64,000 nt of DNA from Antedon mediterranea (taxonomy: Eukaryota; Echinodermata; Crinoidea; Comatulida; Antedonidae): NCBI RefSeq assembly GCF_964355755.1, contig NC_092672.1:10660501-10724500 (forward strand). Direction: 5' to 3'. The notes under the pieces are model-generated. The model saw only the letters and a list, made by a program, of their open reading frames with translations. It was not told the origin of the DNA and did not search any database. Position 1 is the first letter of the stretch, and every line of letters begins with the position of its first letter. A program made the position numbers and the translations under genes. Of this stretch, positions 10,351-22,394 are shown in pieces.

Positions 10351-11540
10351 AATTAACCACTAACGTAACAAAATTTAACCACAAATATAGCAACACTGGA
10401 CAATGTTCAGATAGTTCGAAAAAAAAAAAATATTCTGTATTTTTGTTGAAATAATCTTTGACTGTGTTTAACTAATTCAGTCTTAATACTTCTTCTTTCT
10501 TTCTTACAAACTGTACTAAATCTTTCACATGAACGCTGAACTTGACTTTTTAACTTGTTTTAAGTGTTTGTCTGTGGGATTGTCCATCCATTAATTCTTT
10601 CTTCAATTTTCATTTTGAACAAGTACTGTATGACAAATAAATTCTTTACATTCCACATGAAATTTCGATTTATGATTATTGATATTGAACCTAGTTCCGT
10701 GTCTATGATTGTCTCCTTCTGTTATTTAATTTTTCATTTTAAACATTTGGACTTAGGGTAATTTTAATGAAACATGATATTAAAATATCAAATGTATTCT
10801 GAAAAAAATGTTATCTGGTTAAGTTTCAAAATAGTATTATACAGTAAAAAACATTTAACGTAGCAAGTGAGTACTTGTTAATTAGTTTATCGGAAGTTTG
10901 TGATACAATGTTCAAAATGTTGAAATAAAGCTTTGATGGAACTTTCGTTTTCTGTAAATTTACAATATTTTTTATATTATTACCCTACGTCCAAAGATTA
11001 AAAATGAGAAGGATGGATGGACAGTCAGATCATAGACACGAAAATAGGTTCTATATCAATAAAGTTGAGGACATAAATCCAACTTTCATGTTGAAAGTAA
11101 ATAACGTCCTACAGTTAAAAAAAAATAGAATTGTCAAATGATAATTTTGTTTTAAACTAGGCTAAATTCAACTTTATAGGCCTATCTATCAATAAACCCA
11201 AAAGTTAACAGGAAAATTATGTTCAAATAATTTCAAAATTTAATAAAAGAAAATAATTGAGAATATCAATATGTTCTACTGTTGTTACGTGAGTGGTTAC
11301 ATTTTGTTACGTTAGTGTGCATGCCATTCTGCAGACTTGCAATAATTCATAGCCCATATTCATTCACGGACCAAATATTTGGAACGTGCTCTATAAAACC
11401 AATAAATGAAAATCCCACTAAAGAAAAGTTATTGAGTACGTACTAAGAAAGTTGTGGGGGGTGGGGGTGATAAACAAACACATTAGGCCTTATAAGCCTA
11501 CCGAGTCGCTCATGATCGGTATAGTGCTTCCGGAGGACAA
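10351..11540. other. Intergenic, no gene seen
   Basis: AT-rich sequence with short open frames only. A G-rich run (GTGGGGGGTGGGGG) lies near 11453-11468. No promoter or first exon of the lysozyme type was found ahead of the pseudogene. Confidence 0.5.
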
Positions 11541-11546
11541 ACAGGG

Positions 11547-12427
11547 TTGATCCTGTCTTATGTCCTTTATACCTCACATTATAACGATGCTCAACAGGAG
11601 GCAAATGATCTGGGCACAGGTAAGTTTAATCATTCATTTGTATGTCATCTGCAAGGCAATTATTTTTTCAAAAACAGACGCCAGCTCGTAAGACCAGACG
11701 CGAAACAAACCCCCACTGAGAACCTATATCATTCTATAAAGAGACGTTTTAATTTGTCTATATTCCACTTTTTAAAATGTTTGTAAAATGTTTTATCATA
11801 AAAATAACGAATGGGTCAACCAACTAAGAAAATAATTATATTAAAAAGCATGCATGTTTAAACACTGATTCCACATTGTTAAACGGGTGCGCATTTCTTG
11901 GAACCCGATTTTTATATCCTAATGCAAAAAGTAATTACAAATTAGTGAATTAGCAGTTCGGAAACATGAGGAGTCATTATCAATGTAAAGTTGCACGGAT
12001 AGCTAGCAGCACAGGACAGATTCAATAACGCTAATCCAGTGCACGTGAACATTATGCTTTTTTTTTTATTACGAGTTGTCTAACGCTAATCCTCGGCCTA
12101 CCTACCAGTTCAGACACAAACATTATGTACGCCGCTTCATAACGCAACTTTAACGCCGCGAGTCTGTATATTTTTAGAGATATGTATCCCTCGGATGATA
12201 TATTGTTTTGTTTTGTTTTTTGGGGCTGAAAAAACTGCGCACAGACGATTGAATGCAGTGCGAGATGCGTTCAAGGGTACATGGCTCGGTATGCAACAAT
12301 AGGCCGTATTGGTCACGAACCCACATGCGAGCACTTTGCACGTACCAACAACGGAGGTCCTAACGGATATACCAACAAAGATACTGTAGAATACTGGAAC
12401 AAAGTTAAGAAATGTCTTGACGATTAA
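11547..12427 (+). pseudogene. i-type lysozyme pseudogene, copy B
   Basis: Two relics remain. The first (about 11550-11620) matches the end of lysozyme exon 2 (HYNDAQQEANDLGTG, then a GTAAGT donor); the catalytic part is missing. The second (12227-12427) matches exon 3 with an intact 3' frame (RCVQGYMARYA, HEPTCEHFAR, NNGGPNGY) ending in a proper stop. Its splice acceptor is gone (TTTTAG replaced by TTTTTGGGG) and the conserved Trp codon at its start is TGA. No signal-peptide exon is present upstream. It lies between two intact copies and is more diverged from them than they are from each other, so it is an old dead member of the cluster. Confidence 0.88.
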
Positions 12428-12746
12428 CCCCAAAAAGGTCAAGTCGATAAAATTAATTTGATTTTGAATTTGTCTTTCGATCCAATTTTGTTCAAAAGGG
12501 AATACTGTGACATTAAATGGTATATTCAACCAAAACATTTAAAACAATTATTTTTTTTAGAGGAACCATTGTTAACCTTCTTTCGGAAAGAAACAAAAAT
12601 TGATAATAATTTGTTCAGGCTGTGGTAACATTTCTTCGTCCGCTAAGTTGCAGCTGGTAAAATTGTGCCAAAAAAATAAGTTTGCTAGATTTGATAAAAA
12701 ATTGTTTAAAAAAAACACAACCAGTATGTAAAAATCAATCGTTGAA

Positions 12747-12752
12747 TTTATT
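12747..12752 (-). terminator. Candidate poly(A) signal of the orphan gene
   Basis: AATAAA on the minus strand about 130 bp past the stop of the gene at 12885-14396. Confidence 0.45.
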
Positions 12753-12884
12753 CAAGCATTTGACAAAATATGAGACATAAACATTGTTGATAACATAAAC
12801 TACAGTATAAATAATTCTTGTTTCAAAATCAATTGTTCAAGTAATATTGACTGGTAAAAAATAGTTCATTTTAGCTGCACTTGA

Positions 12885-14396
12885 TTAGTGTTTGTAGCAT
12901 AAAAACACTGAGAGGAACCTGTGGAGTTTAGTAGTGGAAACAGGATCAATGGTGTCAGATGCAATTATGTCATCTTCATCATTTTCTTCAACACTTCCAT
13001 TGCTGGCATTACTTGCATCATTTGCACTGTTATCTGTATGCTCGGCCACTGTGGCAGTTTCATGGCGTCTGGTGTTACGGAAGCGTTGTCGAAGTTCACG
13101 GAAGAGACGTCGAAAAAATCTTGTTTGTGGTACATTATCTGCAGATTCCTGGTTATCAGTTGCCTTGTCAATGCGGTCTTTTGCATCACTGTTTTCCATG
13201 GCGGTACTACTATAAGTAACGACATTGACCCTGTATGCGATGATGTTGGGGACGTACTCCTTGACATAATTTGGGTCAATCGTGAAGGTAGTGGAGTCAT
13301 CGATGAATGCAGTCTTTACAAGAAAACAAAAGAAATGGTTAAAGTTATCTTAATCGCCATAATTACTAGTTTTCTAATTCTGATTGGAAGGAACAGATTG
13401 ATCATTTAGTTATTTCAATGCACTATAATTATTTATAATAGGTCTAAATGTTTATAATTAAACTGTACAGCGGTAGGTAACCTAATCATGCTGTACCTGC
13501 ATAGGGTTCTGAGTCATCATAGATGTACCGGCTCCTGTTTCGGTGTTGGAAAGTTTAGTTTTAGGAAGAAACAAGGTGTCCACACATCTGGTTCTTGCAA
13601 TTTTGCTCTGCCTTTTCTTTGACCTCAGGCCGACTGCAGGTGTGTTCTTATGGTGCAGAGCACGCTTAATCTTTGACATGACTACCAAATTGACACCGTC
13701 TCCATGTTCCTGTACCTTTCCACGAAGTCTAAGTACTGTTTTTAGTTCTTTAATAACAGGCCAATATGGGTCGCTGACAGTGTTTTTTATGGTTCGAACG
13801 GCATTTTCGTTGGTGATGATATTAACGCTGTATGTGATAATATCAGAGACATACTCCTTCACAGCAATAATACTGAACTCATTCATATTGTGATGATCAG
13901 TCTTTAAAAATACACACAAATAAAAATAAAGTTAGAATATAATGAGTATTGGGCTTCTAATTATGACGATGGTATTCTCTTCTCTTGTGTTTGAATTAAT
14001 GAATACTTTGTTATAGTATACTTCTGATGAATACACTTCTTATAGTCAACGGTGAATCAACCTTACAAATTAAAAACATAACATATACCTTTGCATTTAA
14101 CTTAGAACATTCAACCTCTGACTGCACTGTCAAGTCACTAACATCGACGTCGCCTTGTTCCTGTGCTTTTATACGGAACATTGCTTTCAATTCTTGGATA
14201 ACAGGCCAAAAGGTTTCCTTGAGAACTTTGTCTGTAAATGAAAATGTTTTACTGTGATGATCGGCAATAAAATACAAAGAGACTACCTACTACTAGGCCA
14301 CCCGATAATTTCGATAATGATAAAGACTACTTCTTTCTTTTAATACGGTTTTTGATGATTTTTTCACTCACCAGTATTTGTTGTCACTTGCTTCAT
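12885..14396 (-). CDS. Orphan four-exon gene with repeated modules, family not recognised
   Basis: Minus-strand exons 14396-14372, 14231-14089, 13901-13497 and 13313-12885 join without a frame break (phases 1, 0, 0) and give 333 residues. Acceptors are pyrimidine-rich (ATTTACAG, TTTTTAAAG, CTTGTAAAG); donors are GTGAGT, GTATAT and GTACAG. Two motifs recur across exons. VKEYV-x2-II-x-Y-x-VN-x2-T is at residues 70-86 and 208-224; WPVI(K/Q)ELK is at 17-24 and 103-110. Exons 3 and 4 both begin with an ACT codon and appear to be duplicates. The C-terminal exon has a very basic stretch (FFRRLFRELRQRFRNTRR) followed by an Asn/Asp/Glu-rich acidic segment. No signal peptide, membrane segment or known domain was seen. 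An in-frame stop lies just upstream of the ATG. The function is unknown; a decaying gene cannot be excluded. Confidence 0.6.
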
Positions 14397-14920
14397 TGTT
14401 TGTTTTATAATTTATTTGATAATAATATTTAATAATCGAAAAATTTCGGATTTTATCGCCAAGAAATTTCATACACAGTTGATGTATCAAGCTGTAGATG
14501 ATTTGTGTTGATATGTTGCCATGCTGTTGTGCTGGATACCTAGCGCGCAAAATTCTACCTCACAACGATAAACGCACTGTCACGCGCATTGGGCTGCTAC
14601 GTCACTCAGTTGCAAACATTAAGGTCATCGTTGAAAAAAAAGATAACTACCCAGTTTGTTAATGGCAGCGAAGAGTGCTGTATCTTCTCATATCACAGGA
14701 AAATTTAGTAATACCATGTCATTTATATCACATGTGGTGCATGTATTATGTAAAGTTAAGTTAAGGGTTAGGTTACTACTAGATACAAGTGAAACACATG
14801 TGATATTGTGTTACCAAATATTCCTATATGGTGGAAATAGATACAGTACCGAGAATCAGCTGCCATTGTTAGGATGAGGTGCTTTTTCTTAATTAACATA
14901 AAATAAATTTGTTTTTAGTT

Positions 14921-15047
14921 AGTCGCGTGCAACGCGACTCTACGCGACTCGGTTGGTTGGTCGGTCGGTTGTTTAGTTGGTCGGTCGGTCGCTCAGTCTG
15001 TAAACACTAATTTGAGCACGCGACTGCAGCCATGTATATGGCCTTTT
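14921..15047 (+). repeat. Dispersed repeat with (GGTY)n core, copy 1
   Basis: AGTCGCGTGCAACGCGACTC, a GGTTGGTTGGTCGGTCGG tract, then TTTGAGCACGCGACTGCAGC and CATGTATATGGCC. An inverted copy is at 16272-16372 and a direct copy at 27488-27602. No coding capacity; probably a short non-autonomous element. Confidence 0.75.
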
Positions 15048-15109
15048 TGTAGTAGTAGTGTTAGTAGTCTGTCTTTGATGACCCATACCCGCATTGAGTG
15101 GTAGGCCTA

Positions 15110-15400
15110 CTAAATTATCGGTACAATCAAATTAAACATCCAAAAATGAATATAAATATTGATCATATCGTTAATGAAGCACATCATTATTGTTTTTTAT
15201 ACAATTTAGTTAACTTCAACACCCTAAACCACCCAAAAAGTGAATATAATAATGTATGTATAAATCATATTGTTAATAACGTACAGCATTATTGGTTTCT
15301 TTTTTCTTAAAAATAAACAACCGTAGAGGTCCTAAACCATCCAAAAAAGGTGTATAATACAGTAGTGTATATAGATACTACAGTAAATAAAGTACCTTCA
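15110..15400 (+). repeat. Degenerate tandem repeat, about 115-bp unit
   Basis: Repeats of CATCCAAAAA-GTGAATATAA and ATCATATTGTTAATA-CGTACAGCATTATTG. The same unit resumes in reduced form at 15990-16220 and 16370-16500. The 15400-15990 stretch between is AT-rich with no gene. Confidence 0.6.
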
Positions 15401-16271
15401 AAGCTCAGGTACAGGCATGAATTTTAAATAATAATATCTGGTTAATTGTACATAAATCAAATATTTGTAACAGAAATCATAACGAAAAAACATGAATTTC
15501 TCTTAATAGGCCTATAGTCAAATAAAAAATTTGGCAAAATTCTGCAATTAAAACCAGGAAGACTTTTTTTTCGTTTTTTTAGTTTAACCTAATGTAATTA
15601 ACATGTCTAGTGACTCCCTAGAAGGTGAAAAAAGATTGTGGATATACGGTGGATAATTTTTGCTATAGTATGAAAATAAAAATCTGAAGTTGAATAAAAC
15701 TACCAGAAATGTAAAATTTTAGTTATATTTCCTATATTTAGTCATCTGATAAAATTTTTTATCACACCGTTTATTTTTCATAGCTTTTTATAATGCCTCT
15801 CTATTTACAAAATCTGTGTACAAAACAATAGAGATTTTACTGTGTAATTTGAACTAACCCCCCACTGATAAGAAAGTGCATATTTTCAACAAGCTTGTGA
15901 AAACACAAATAAAATCCCAAAAATTATGAAACATAGGGGAAACTAAAGATCGATAATTATTGGAATGTATGATGAATAGAAATTGTTTGCCCGCACCTGG
16001 CCTTTAAGTCCAAAAGTGTGAACAGTGTAACAATCATATTGTTGATAAGGTACAACCATATTGTTTTTTACAATTAAAACCCATCCAAAAGCGTGAAAAT
16101 AATAGTGTATAATCATGTTAATAAAGAACAGCAGGTGTTTTTTAACCATAGAACACCGAAAACATTCTTAACCATCTAAAATAAAAATGTAGGTGTATAT
16201 AGATCATTTTGTTAATACAGTGCAACATTATAGTACTTTTTAAAAAATAATAATTATTCAAATCCATCTAA

Positions 16272-16372
16272 ACAAGGCCATATACATGGACGCAGTCGCG
16301 TGCTCAAGTTAGTGTTTACCGACCAACAGACTGACTGACCGACCAACCGACCGACATAGTGAGCTGTAGAGT
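16272..16372 (-). repeat. Dispersed repeat with (GGTY)n core, copy 2 (inverted)
   Basis: Reverse complement of 14921-15047: GGCCATATACATGG, GCAGTCGCGTGCTCAA, then a GACCGACC-type tract. It makes an inverted pair about 1.2 kb apart around the 115-bp tandem repeat. Confidence 0.75.
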
Positions 16373-16944
16373 GCATAATAATCTTAAAGTGTGAAGTGTA
16401 TAAATCATATTGTTGATAAAATGGTACAATCATATATTGTTTTTTACAATTAAAAAAAAAACATCCAAAATAATGAATATTGTTAAAAATATAGATAAAT
16501 TCAATATATAACAGAGCCAAAGTTGTTTTTAAATACGTCTTTATTTCATGTACTGTTGTTCGGAATGCAAGTCTCCAAGTTGGTAAGGTTAAATGTTATA
16601 ACTGACTATAAGTATAAGTAATATGATCTTTGATAAGATGCCAACATCACAATTACGATTAATTCTCAAACCAACATTTACAAAATTACGTCATTGGTCA
16701 CCAAAAAGATGCCACGGAAATTTAGAACGTCCTAGTGTAGTGTAGTATTCAAATGAACATCTACCCAATTTATAGCCTAGATTTGAAGAATTACAAAAGT
16801 AATTAGGCCTACTTAATTAAAGATTTGTTAAAAAAAAGTAATTCAGATACAGTAACAAGTATATGTCTACTTAAATTGTTGAATAAAGGTAATAGTTTCC
16901 GTAATATTAGATGGAAGGAACGCGGAAGAAGAGTTGACATGTAT

Positions 16945-16995
16945 GTTTTACCCAATAAGCAAGCTACAAAAATATAACCCGCCCACATTGTACAC
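16945..16995 (+). promoter_or_regulatory. Putative lysozyme promoter block, copy C
   Basis: GTTTTACCCAATA (CCAAT 16952-16956) followed by AAATATAAC, a TATA-like element 130 bp before the ATG. Conserved with 1596-1650 upstream of copy A. Confidence 0.45.
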
Positions 16996-17101
16996 ATTAG
17001 AAAGATTGAATTACTTATTCAAGAGTTAGTTGCTTTTGACATAGTGAAGAACACATTACTGTAAGTGTATTTTGTGAATTAGTCAACAATCCTCCTCAAA
17101 G

Positions 17102-18981
17102 ATGATTCCAATGCGAAAGCCTGTTTACCTTATGTTATATGCCATAATTCTGCAAAACACATTTGCATGTATTGTAAATCCGCGGTATCCTGATCCAACC
17201 ATTAGACCGACAGACCCGGTTCCAACAACCGGTAAGATTTTTGTTTTTAACTTTCTAGATGATATTTGTTAAAATGTTTGAATCATTATAAAAATTTGTA
17301 ATTATGTGTAAAATTGATCATGTGATTTGTCTGAATCAAAATGTCCTTTCCTTTTATTATTACAGTATTTAAATAACACTGTTTAAATCATTGATCAAAA
17401 AATGATAGGAATGAATATTTAAATTTGAAATGTTAGCCACAAAAAAATAATGTACGTGTCTCAATATCAAGTGTTTTAAAACCAATTTACAGCAGCACAA
17501 GTTCAAAAGACCTTGAATTTTCGACACGGTTACGTGTCTTCATCAGGAAGACTCCTATGTGTTATGTAAGTTTGTTTAAAAAACACATTATATTTACATA
17601 CCATGAGCACGTATGCATTTTCGTTATTAGTATATCAATATCTGTATTGGCATATACTATGTTGATATAAAATTTAGCTAATCAATCACCATGAAAACAT
17701 GATTTCTTGAACATTATGTTATAATGAGAGAAAGAAAATGTAAGCAGGATTAAATAACAATACTGTTATAATAATAGCTACTGTATTAATAATTTATATA
17801 ATTTACGGTAACTGATTTAAATTATCCTATAAATTAACTATCTTTAATGTTCTACTTAACTTATTCCTGTTTGCTTTACCCAAGCAAAGTTAGTACATAT
17901 AGTTACATTTATTTTTGTATAATTAATTATAAGGTATAGATGATTGAACAACAAGCTTGATAATTTCAGAACAATTAATTCATGCAATTAATAAATATCA
18001 AGTCAAGTTTCAGAAATTTAAACAATAAAGAAATGTAGGCTCGAAAGTATGAGGAAGTAAAAATAATTATTAGAAAACATGTTAAAATTGGATACAGCAC
18101 TTTAAAGTGCAATAAAATACTTTTAAAAACACTAAATTTGAAAAAAAAAGAAGCTTTTTGCATCAATCATCTTCTTGACAATGTTTTCAATGAATTAAGC
18201 ATGTCCTTTTCGTTCCATGCCTGGTCATTTTTTTATTTTCCATCACGTTTTCAGTTGCAGAAACCGGCGGCGTTCCAGATAACTGTATGAAGTGTATTTG
18301 CCAAGTCGAGTCGAACTGTGCGATTCCCAATCCAGTTTGCAAGGATGACGTCGGCTCGTTGTCTTGTGGCCCTTACCAAATTAAAGAAGCTTATTATCAA
18401 GATGCTCAGCGGGAAGGAGATAACCTAGGCACAGGTAGGCCTAAGTGAAATTTTAATAATACAATTGTATGTCATCTCAAATTTGTGTGCCTAATTATAA
18501 TACTCAAGGGCGCATCATTTTTTTTATATATGAACCTATGTTTATTCTAATTGAAGAGACGTTTAATTTTGTCCATATATCCCACGTAAATGAGCTGTCA
18601 TATTTTTTTAACCGAGTATTATGACGGCTTTTACATTAAAATTATATTAAAAAGCATGTTTACAAACCGATTCACAATTTAAATGGATATTCGTTCTTGG
18701 ATCACACGATTTATTTATAATGCAAAAAGTAAAAAAAAAATCGGATGAAATAATTTTCTTTTCTTTTTTTCTTTTTAGACTGGAAAAGCTGCACAAAGAC
18801 GTTTGAATGTAGTGAGCGATGCGTTCAAGGGTACATGGCTCGTTATGCAATTGAACGCCGTATTGGTCACGATCCTACATGCGAGGACTTTGCACGTATC
18901 CACAACGGAGGCCCTAACGGATATAATAAAGAAAGCACTAAAGGATACTGGAAGAAAGTCAATAAATGTCTTAATAATTAA
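17102..18981 (+). CDS. Invertebrate-type (i-type) lysozyme, destabilase family, copy C
   Basis: Exons 17102-17231, 18255-18434 and 18779-18981 (stop included), phase 1 at both junctions, 170 residues. The layout is the same as copy A: signal peptide 1-22, Pro/Thr-rich linker to about 50, catalytic domain with CMKCICQVESNC (Glu62) and DVGSLSCGPYQIK (Asp75), then the RCVQGYMARYA and HNGGPNGY signatures. It differs from copy A by a six-residue insertion (TGGVPD region) at the start of exon 2 and by a strongly changed linker; the catalytic exons are almost unchanged. Homology to copy A extends into both flanks (about 16915-17101 and to about 19465), so the duplicated block included promoter and 3' region. 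Intron 1 carries a hammerhead-like motif. Candidate poly(A) signals: ATTAAA 19105, AATAAA 19412 and 19422. Confidence 0.93.
17515..17546 (-). ncRNA. Hammerhead-like ribozyme motif in lysozyme intron 1
   Basis: Minus strand reads CTGATGA, an A, stem GACACG/CGTGTC with TAAC loop, then GAAA-ATTC. This gives the complete CUGAUGA and GAAA cores, a six-base-pair stem II, a minimal two-base-pair stem III (AA/UU) and C at the cleavage position. The extra A before stem II also occurs in the other two copies. Stem I is partly paired (CUU/AAG). It fits the minimal type I hammerheads reported from Penelope-like elements and retrozymes; activity is not shown by sequence. Confidence 0.55.
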
Positions 18982-20459
18982 CTCCAAGAAGGTCAAATCG
19001 TACATGAATGATTTTAATGGAATCTAGCCACACATCAGTTAGGCCTAGGCCTATCCATTAAAAAACGATCGCGCGTAGGCCTATGTCAATTTTGTTTAAT
19101 ATATATTAAAGCAAATATATAAAATAGTTTCTAGGAAATCCGGGGTTTAAAATGTCTTGCACATTTTTTTTCTTTTTAATTTTTGAAAGCAACAGAAGTG
19201 TTGTTAATGTTATTGAATAAAGATAACAAAGCAGGCTCGTCTGCTCAGTTTATATACAATGTAAGGGCATATAGCGACCTGCAAGTAATTTTGCAAATCA
19301 CGATTAGTCAACTCATTATTGCTTTGCGTCCAAGTGAATTTTAACCAAGCTTTAATTGCAAGTTATGTTTCATCAGATAAACATTAATTTTAATTAATTG
19401 TTAGTAAAGTGAATAAAATCTAATAAAGCAATACAGTTTTGTTTAAATAAATGTGTTGCATGTTAATTGCACCCTTCTTCAGCCAAACACATGACAATCT
19501 AAACTATGTATTGCTATATAAACGTGGGGAAAGGATTGGTTTTGGAATTTTGGAAACACCTAGAATATTGGATCAAAACAAAAATTATTAACCTGAAAAA
19601 AATGTAATTTGATGTAAAAAAATAGTCACATAAATGATAAAAGGGGTATACAGACGTACACAACTGCAGCAAGTCAATCGAATCGGTGGTAATCGGTAAG
19701 AAGTTCTTTAAAAAGCAGTGTATCTGATCTGATTTATTAACCTTATTTATGTAAATACACAAGATTCACAAAATACAGAACAATAAGCTTACAGTAAAAG
19801 TAAGTCACGCATTTAAGATGTTTTTGAGATCGCATCAGACAAGGACTTCAACAGTACTTATATAGGATCATTGCATGCAGAGAGGCGCATTCGGCTTTAC
19901 CACCTGGGAAAGGGACATCATAGGCCTACGTCTCTTCTAGAAACATTATTCAGAAAGTATGATAAAGAATTGTGGACTATTACAAAGCAGTTGACCAAGT
20001 GGGAATATCCTTTGTGACCTAGGGACTCCTCTCCATTGGTTGATTAAAACCAATGTCAGAGACAGTGATCATAGTGGTAGATGAGAAGAGACTGAATGCA
20101 TTTCACTTTGAGGTGTGGGACAAGATTGGTTGTTCATGCCCCTTCTATTTAATGCAATATGAGAATAGGAGAGAAGATAATGAAGGAGTTGGAGAAAACC
20201 CTCAAGGAAGAACAAGCTGTTTAAAATCTTTATGCGAACACGTATACAAATAATCCAGTGTGACTGAACACCTTAGAAAATCAAGACTAGAAAAGCTCAA
20301 AGACATAACATATACTGTTCATGGTAATGACAATGTTAGGATCGATTGAACTAAGTGATCTTCTTAAATCACCACCAGAAGCTGCTGTAATGACATCAAA
20401 TGTTTTATAACATTTTCAATAAAAACATTATTTATTGGGAGAGTTGTTCTTTATTGTTT
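18982..20459. other. Intergenic with possible decayed coding remnant
   Basis: To about 19465 this is the duplicated lysozyme 3' flank. At 19840-20400 the sequence is less AT-rich, with short broken frames (for example a 66-codon frame at 20053-20253) that look like an old coding remnant, perhaps of a mobile element. I could not assign a family. Confidence 0.35.
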
Positions 20460-20665
20460 AAAAATAGGCGGCGCTGTTGGATTTCACGTTCAGAATCATA
20501 GCTCTAGTAATGGCCTGAAATGTTTTTTTTTTCGTACGCGAGAAGAATTTTTTTTTGTACACGAAAATTAAGGTACTATACAGATCGCTAAATAGTGCGT
20601 ACTATTGCACGCCATGTGACCCACAATCGTCCAATCAAATGACAGGAATTATTTAGGTGTTGTAA
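20460..20665. repeat. Dispersed repeat ending ACCCACAATCGTCCAATCAA, copy 2
   Basis: Matches 4215-4410, with GGCGCTGTTGGATTTCA, a TTTTTGTACACGAAA stretch, AGTGCGTACTATTGCACGCC and the same AATCAAATGACAGGAATT tail. Confidence 0.7.
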
Positions 20666-22084
20666 TAATATTAATGATATAACACACACACACTTGTCTA
20701 ATTTATGGTCATTTTGAAAAAAAACTTTAAAAATGTATATTTTGTTGTCTTAGTTAATTAAAAGGCCCCAAAATATGTACGTCTAAATAGCCTAAATATT
20801 GTTGGTATTATTTTAAAGTTGTTTTTACCAAAAATTGATGTTCTAACATGACTGTTGTCAAAAACAATGTTTCAAGTGGGCCAATCAATATTTTAAAAAA
20901 AAGTTAAGTAAAGGGATCATCTCAAAAGAGTAGATCAATACATTGAAATAATAATACCAAATTGTTCTTTTCTTATACTAATTTCATTTATGACTCAAAG
21001 TGGTTGACTGTTCTATTGAACATGGTATCTGTAGAGTCAGAGCTATATAATATAAATAATAATGGCTCTGTGTAGAGTCAGATAAAAAAGAGTTTCGACA
21101 ATGCGTTCACAGATTTTAGAAAGTCACGTGGTGTGCACACCGGCCATTTTTGTGTCCAAAACTATGCTTATGTAGTAGAGTATGGAGTCGAGTCATTTTT
21201 AATATGGCTCTGTTGTCTAGAGTCAGAGCCATATATGAAGAGTAAATACGACATTGGATTATAGTCACGTGATATGCAGATCAAAATGTGTCAAACGTGT
21301 CTGCATTAATGCATGTAAAGTATAGGAGCAACAAAATACTTTCAACTTTTTCTTATATTTAAAAAAATGTAATTGCACATTTTACGATGAAATATCGATG
21401 TGCACAGCGTACCGAAGTACTTGCGGCAAAGAATATTGCGTGCGCGTGTGCTAGTACATTATAAAGTTCGATTGATTGGTTTTGGAACGAAACATCCCAT
21501 AACTACGTCATATTAATAACAATTATGTAATATTTTCAATTCATAATGCATGCTTTGATGACTAAATAAAATAATAAAGTTTTGTGGATATTTTGTTAAT
21601 ATACTGAAAGGGGTATGAACAATATTTAAAATAATAATGGCAAATTATTACAAATGAACGAGTCTCTGAATTTTAATAACGCTGGCGGCGCAGTTTGTTC
21701 AAAAACACACAGAGCCATATACTGCATAAAAAGAGGGGTGAATTTGTGTGTTTTTTGTATTGGTTCATGCTTTGATGTATCCTAACTTCCATAGGCCCTA
21801 GCATTTATTTTTTTGTTGTTATAAAAAAAATATATATATGTTACCATTATCAATATCAATACCATTAATAAAATTAATTACTAAATAAAAACGGAATCTA
21901 AGCGTTATTTCGTTCATAGACAACAAAATCTAAAAATAATGCATGAACTATAGGAAAACGCTGTACAAAAGAGACACGCGCGCCCTCAGCGTGCAAATTC
22001 TTTGACACAAAAATGGCTTCCAATCTTCAATGTCGTAACTCTTTATATTACCTCTTTTTATGCATATATAACAGGTATATAAAA
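20666..22084. other. Non-coding, repeat-derived
   Basis: No gene seen. Several TCTAGAGTCAGAGCC and GGCTCTG elements (21025-21235) occur in both orientations, suggesting a decayed foldback element. Confidence 0.4.
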
Positions 22085-22121
22085 TATACCAAATTGGCTA
22101 GTTGAGAATTCTCAACTATTA
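22085..22121. repeat. Palindrome-centred terminal sequence, left
   Basis: GTTGAGAATTCTCAAC (22102-22117) is a perfect 16-bp palindrome preceded by TATACC and TGGCTA. The same block in inverted orientation is at 30797-30838, on the far side of the satellite region. Confidence 0.7.
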
Positions 22122-22394
22122 CCGCAGTACGCCTGTAACGACGAAGCCTACCGGTATAATGGGATAGGCTGATTTCCTTGTTAACTTAAGGGGTCATTTA
22201 ATTACTGAATTATGATTGGTAGTAAAGGAAATTTACTGGAATCCTATTGGATGGAGGTGGTAGTAGGACCATGTCCATCCCATTGCAGTAATAAAGTTGA
22301 GCCACCTGCGACCATTACAATGTCCTACCATGCTAATGTAGGAGTGGGGAAATGTTATGCTTACTACTGTTTCTTTTAATAATTTAGTACAATT

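Noticed and set aside
11547-12427. Functional third lysozyme
   Set aside because: No signal-peptide exon, missing catalytic segment, lost acceptor and a TGA in place of a conserved Trp.
12921-13409. 162-codon plus-strand frame with Cys/Ile-rich protein
   Set aside because: Lies opposite an exon of the minus-strand gene, which has consistent splice sites and internal homology; the plus-strand frame has neither.
20053-20253. 66-codon frame as a real gene
   Set aside because: No splice sites, signal peptide or family motif; surrounding frames are broken, so at most a decayed remnant.
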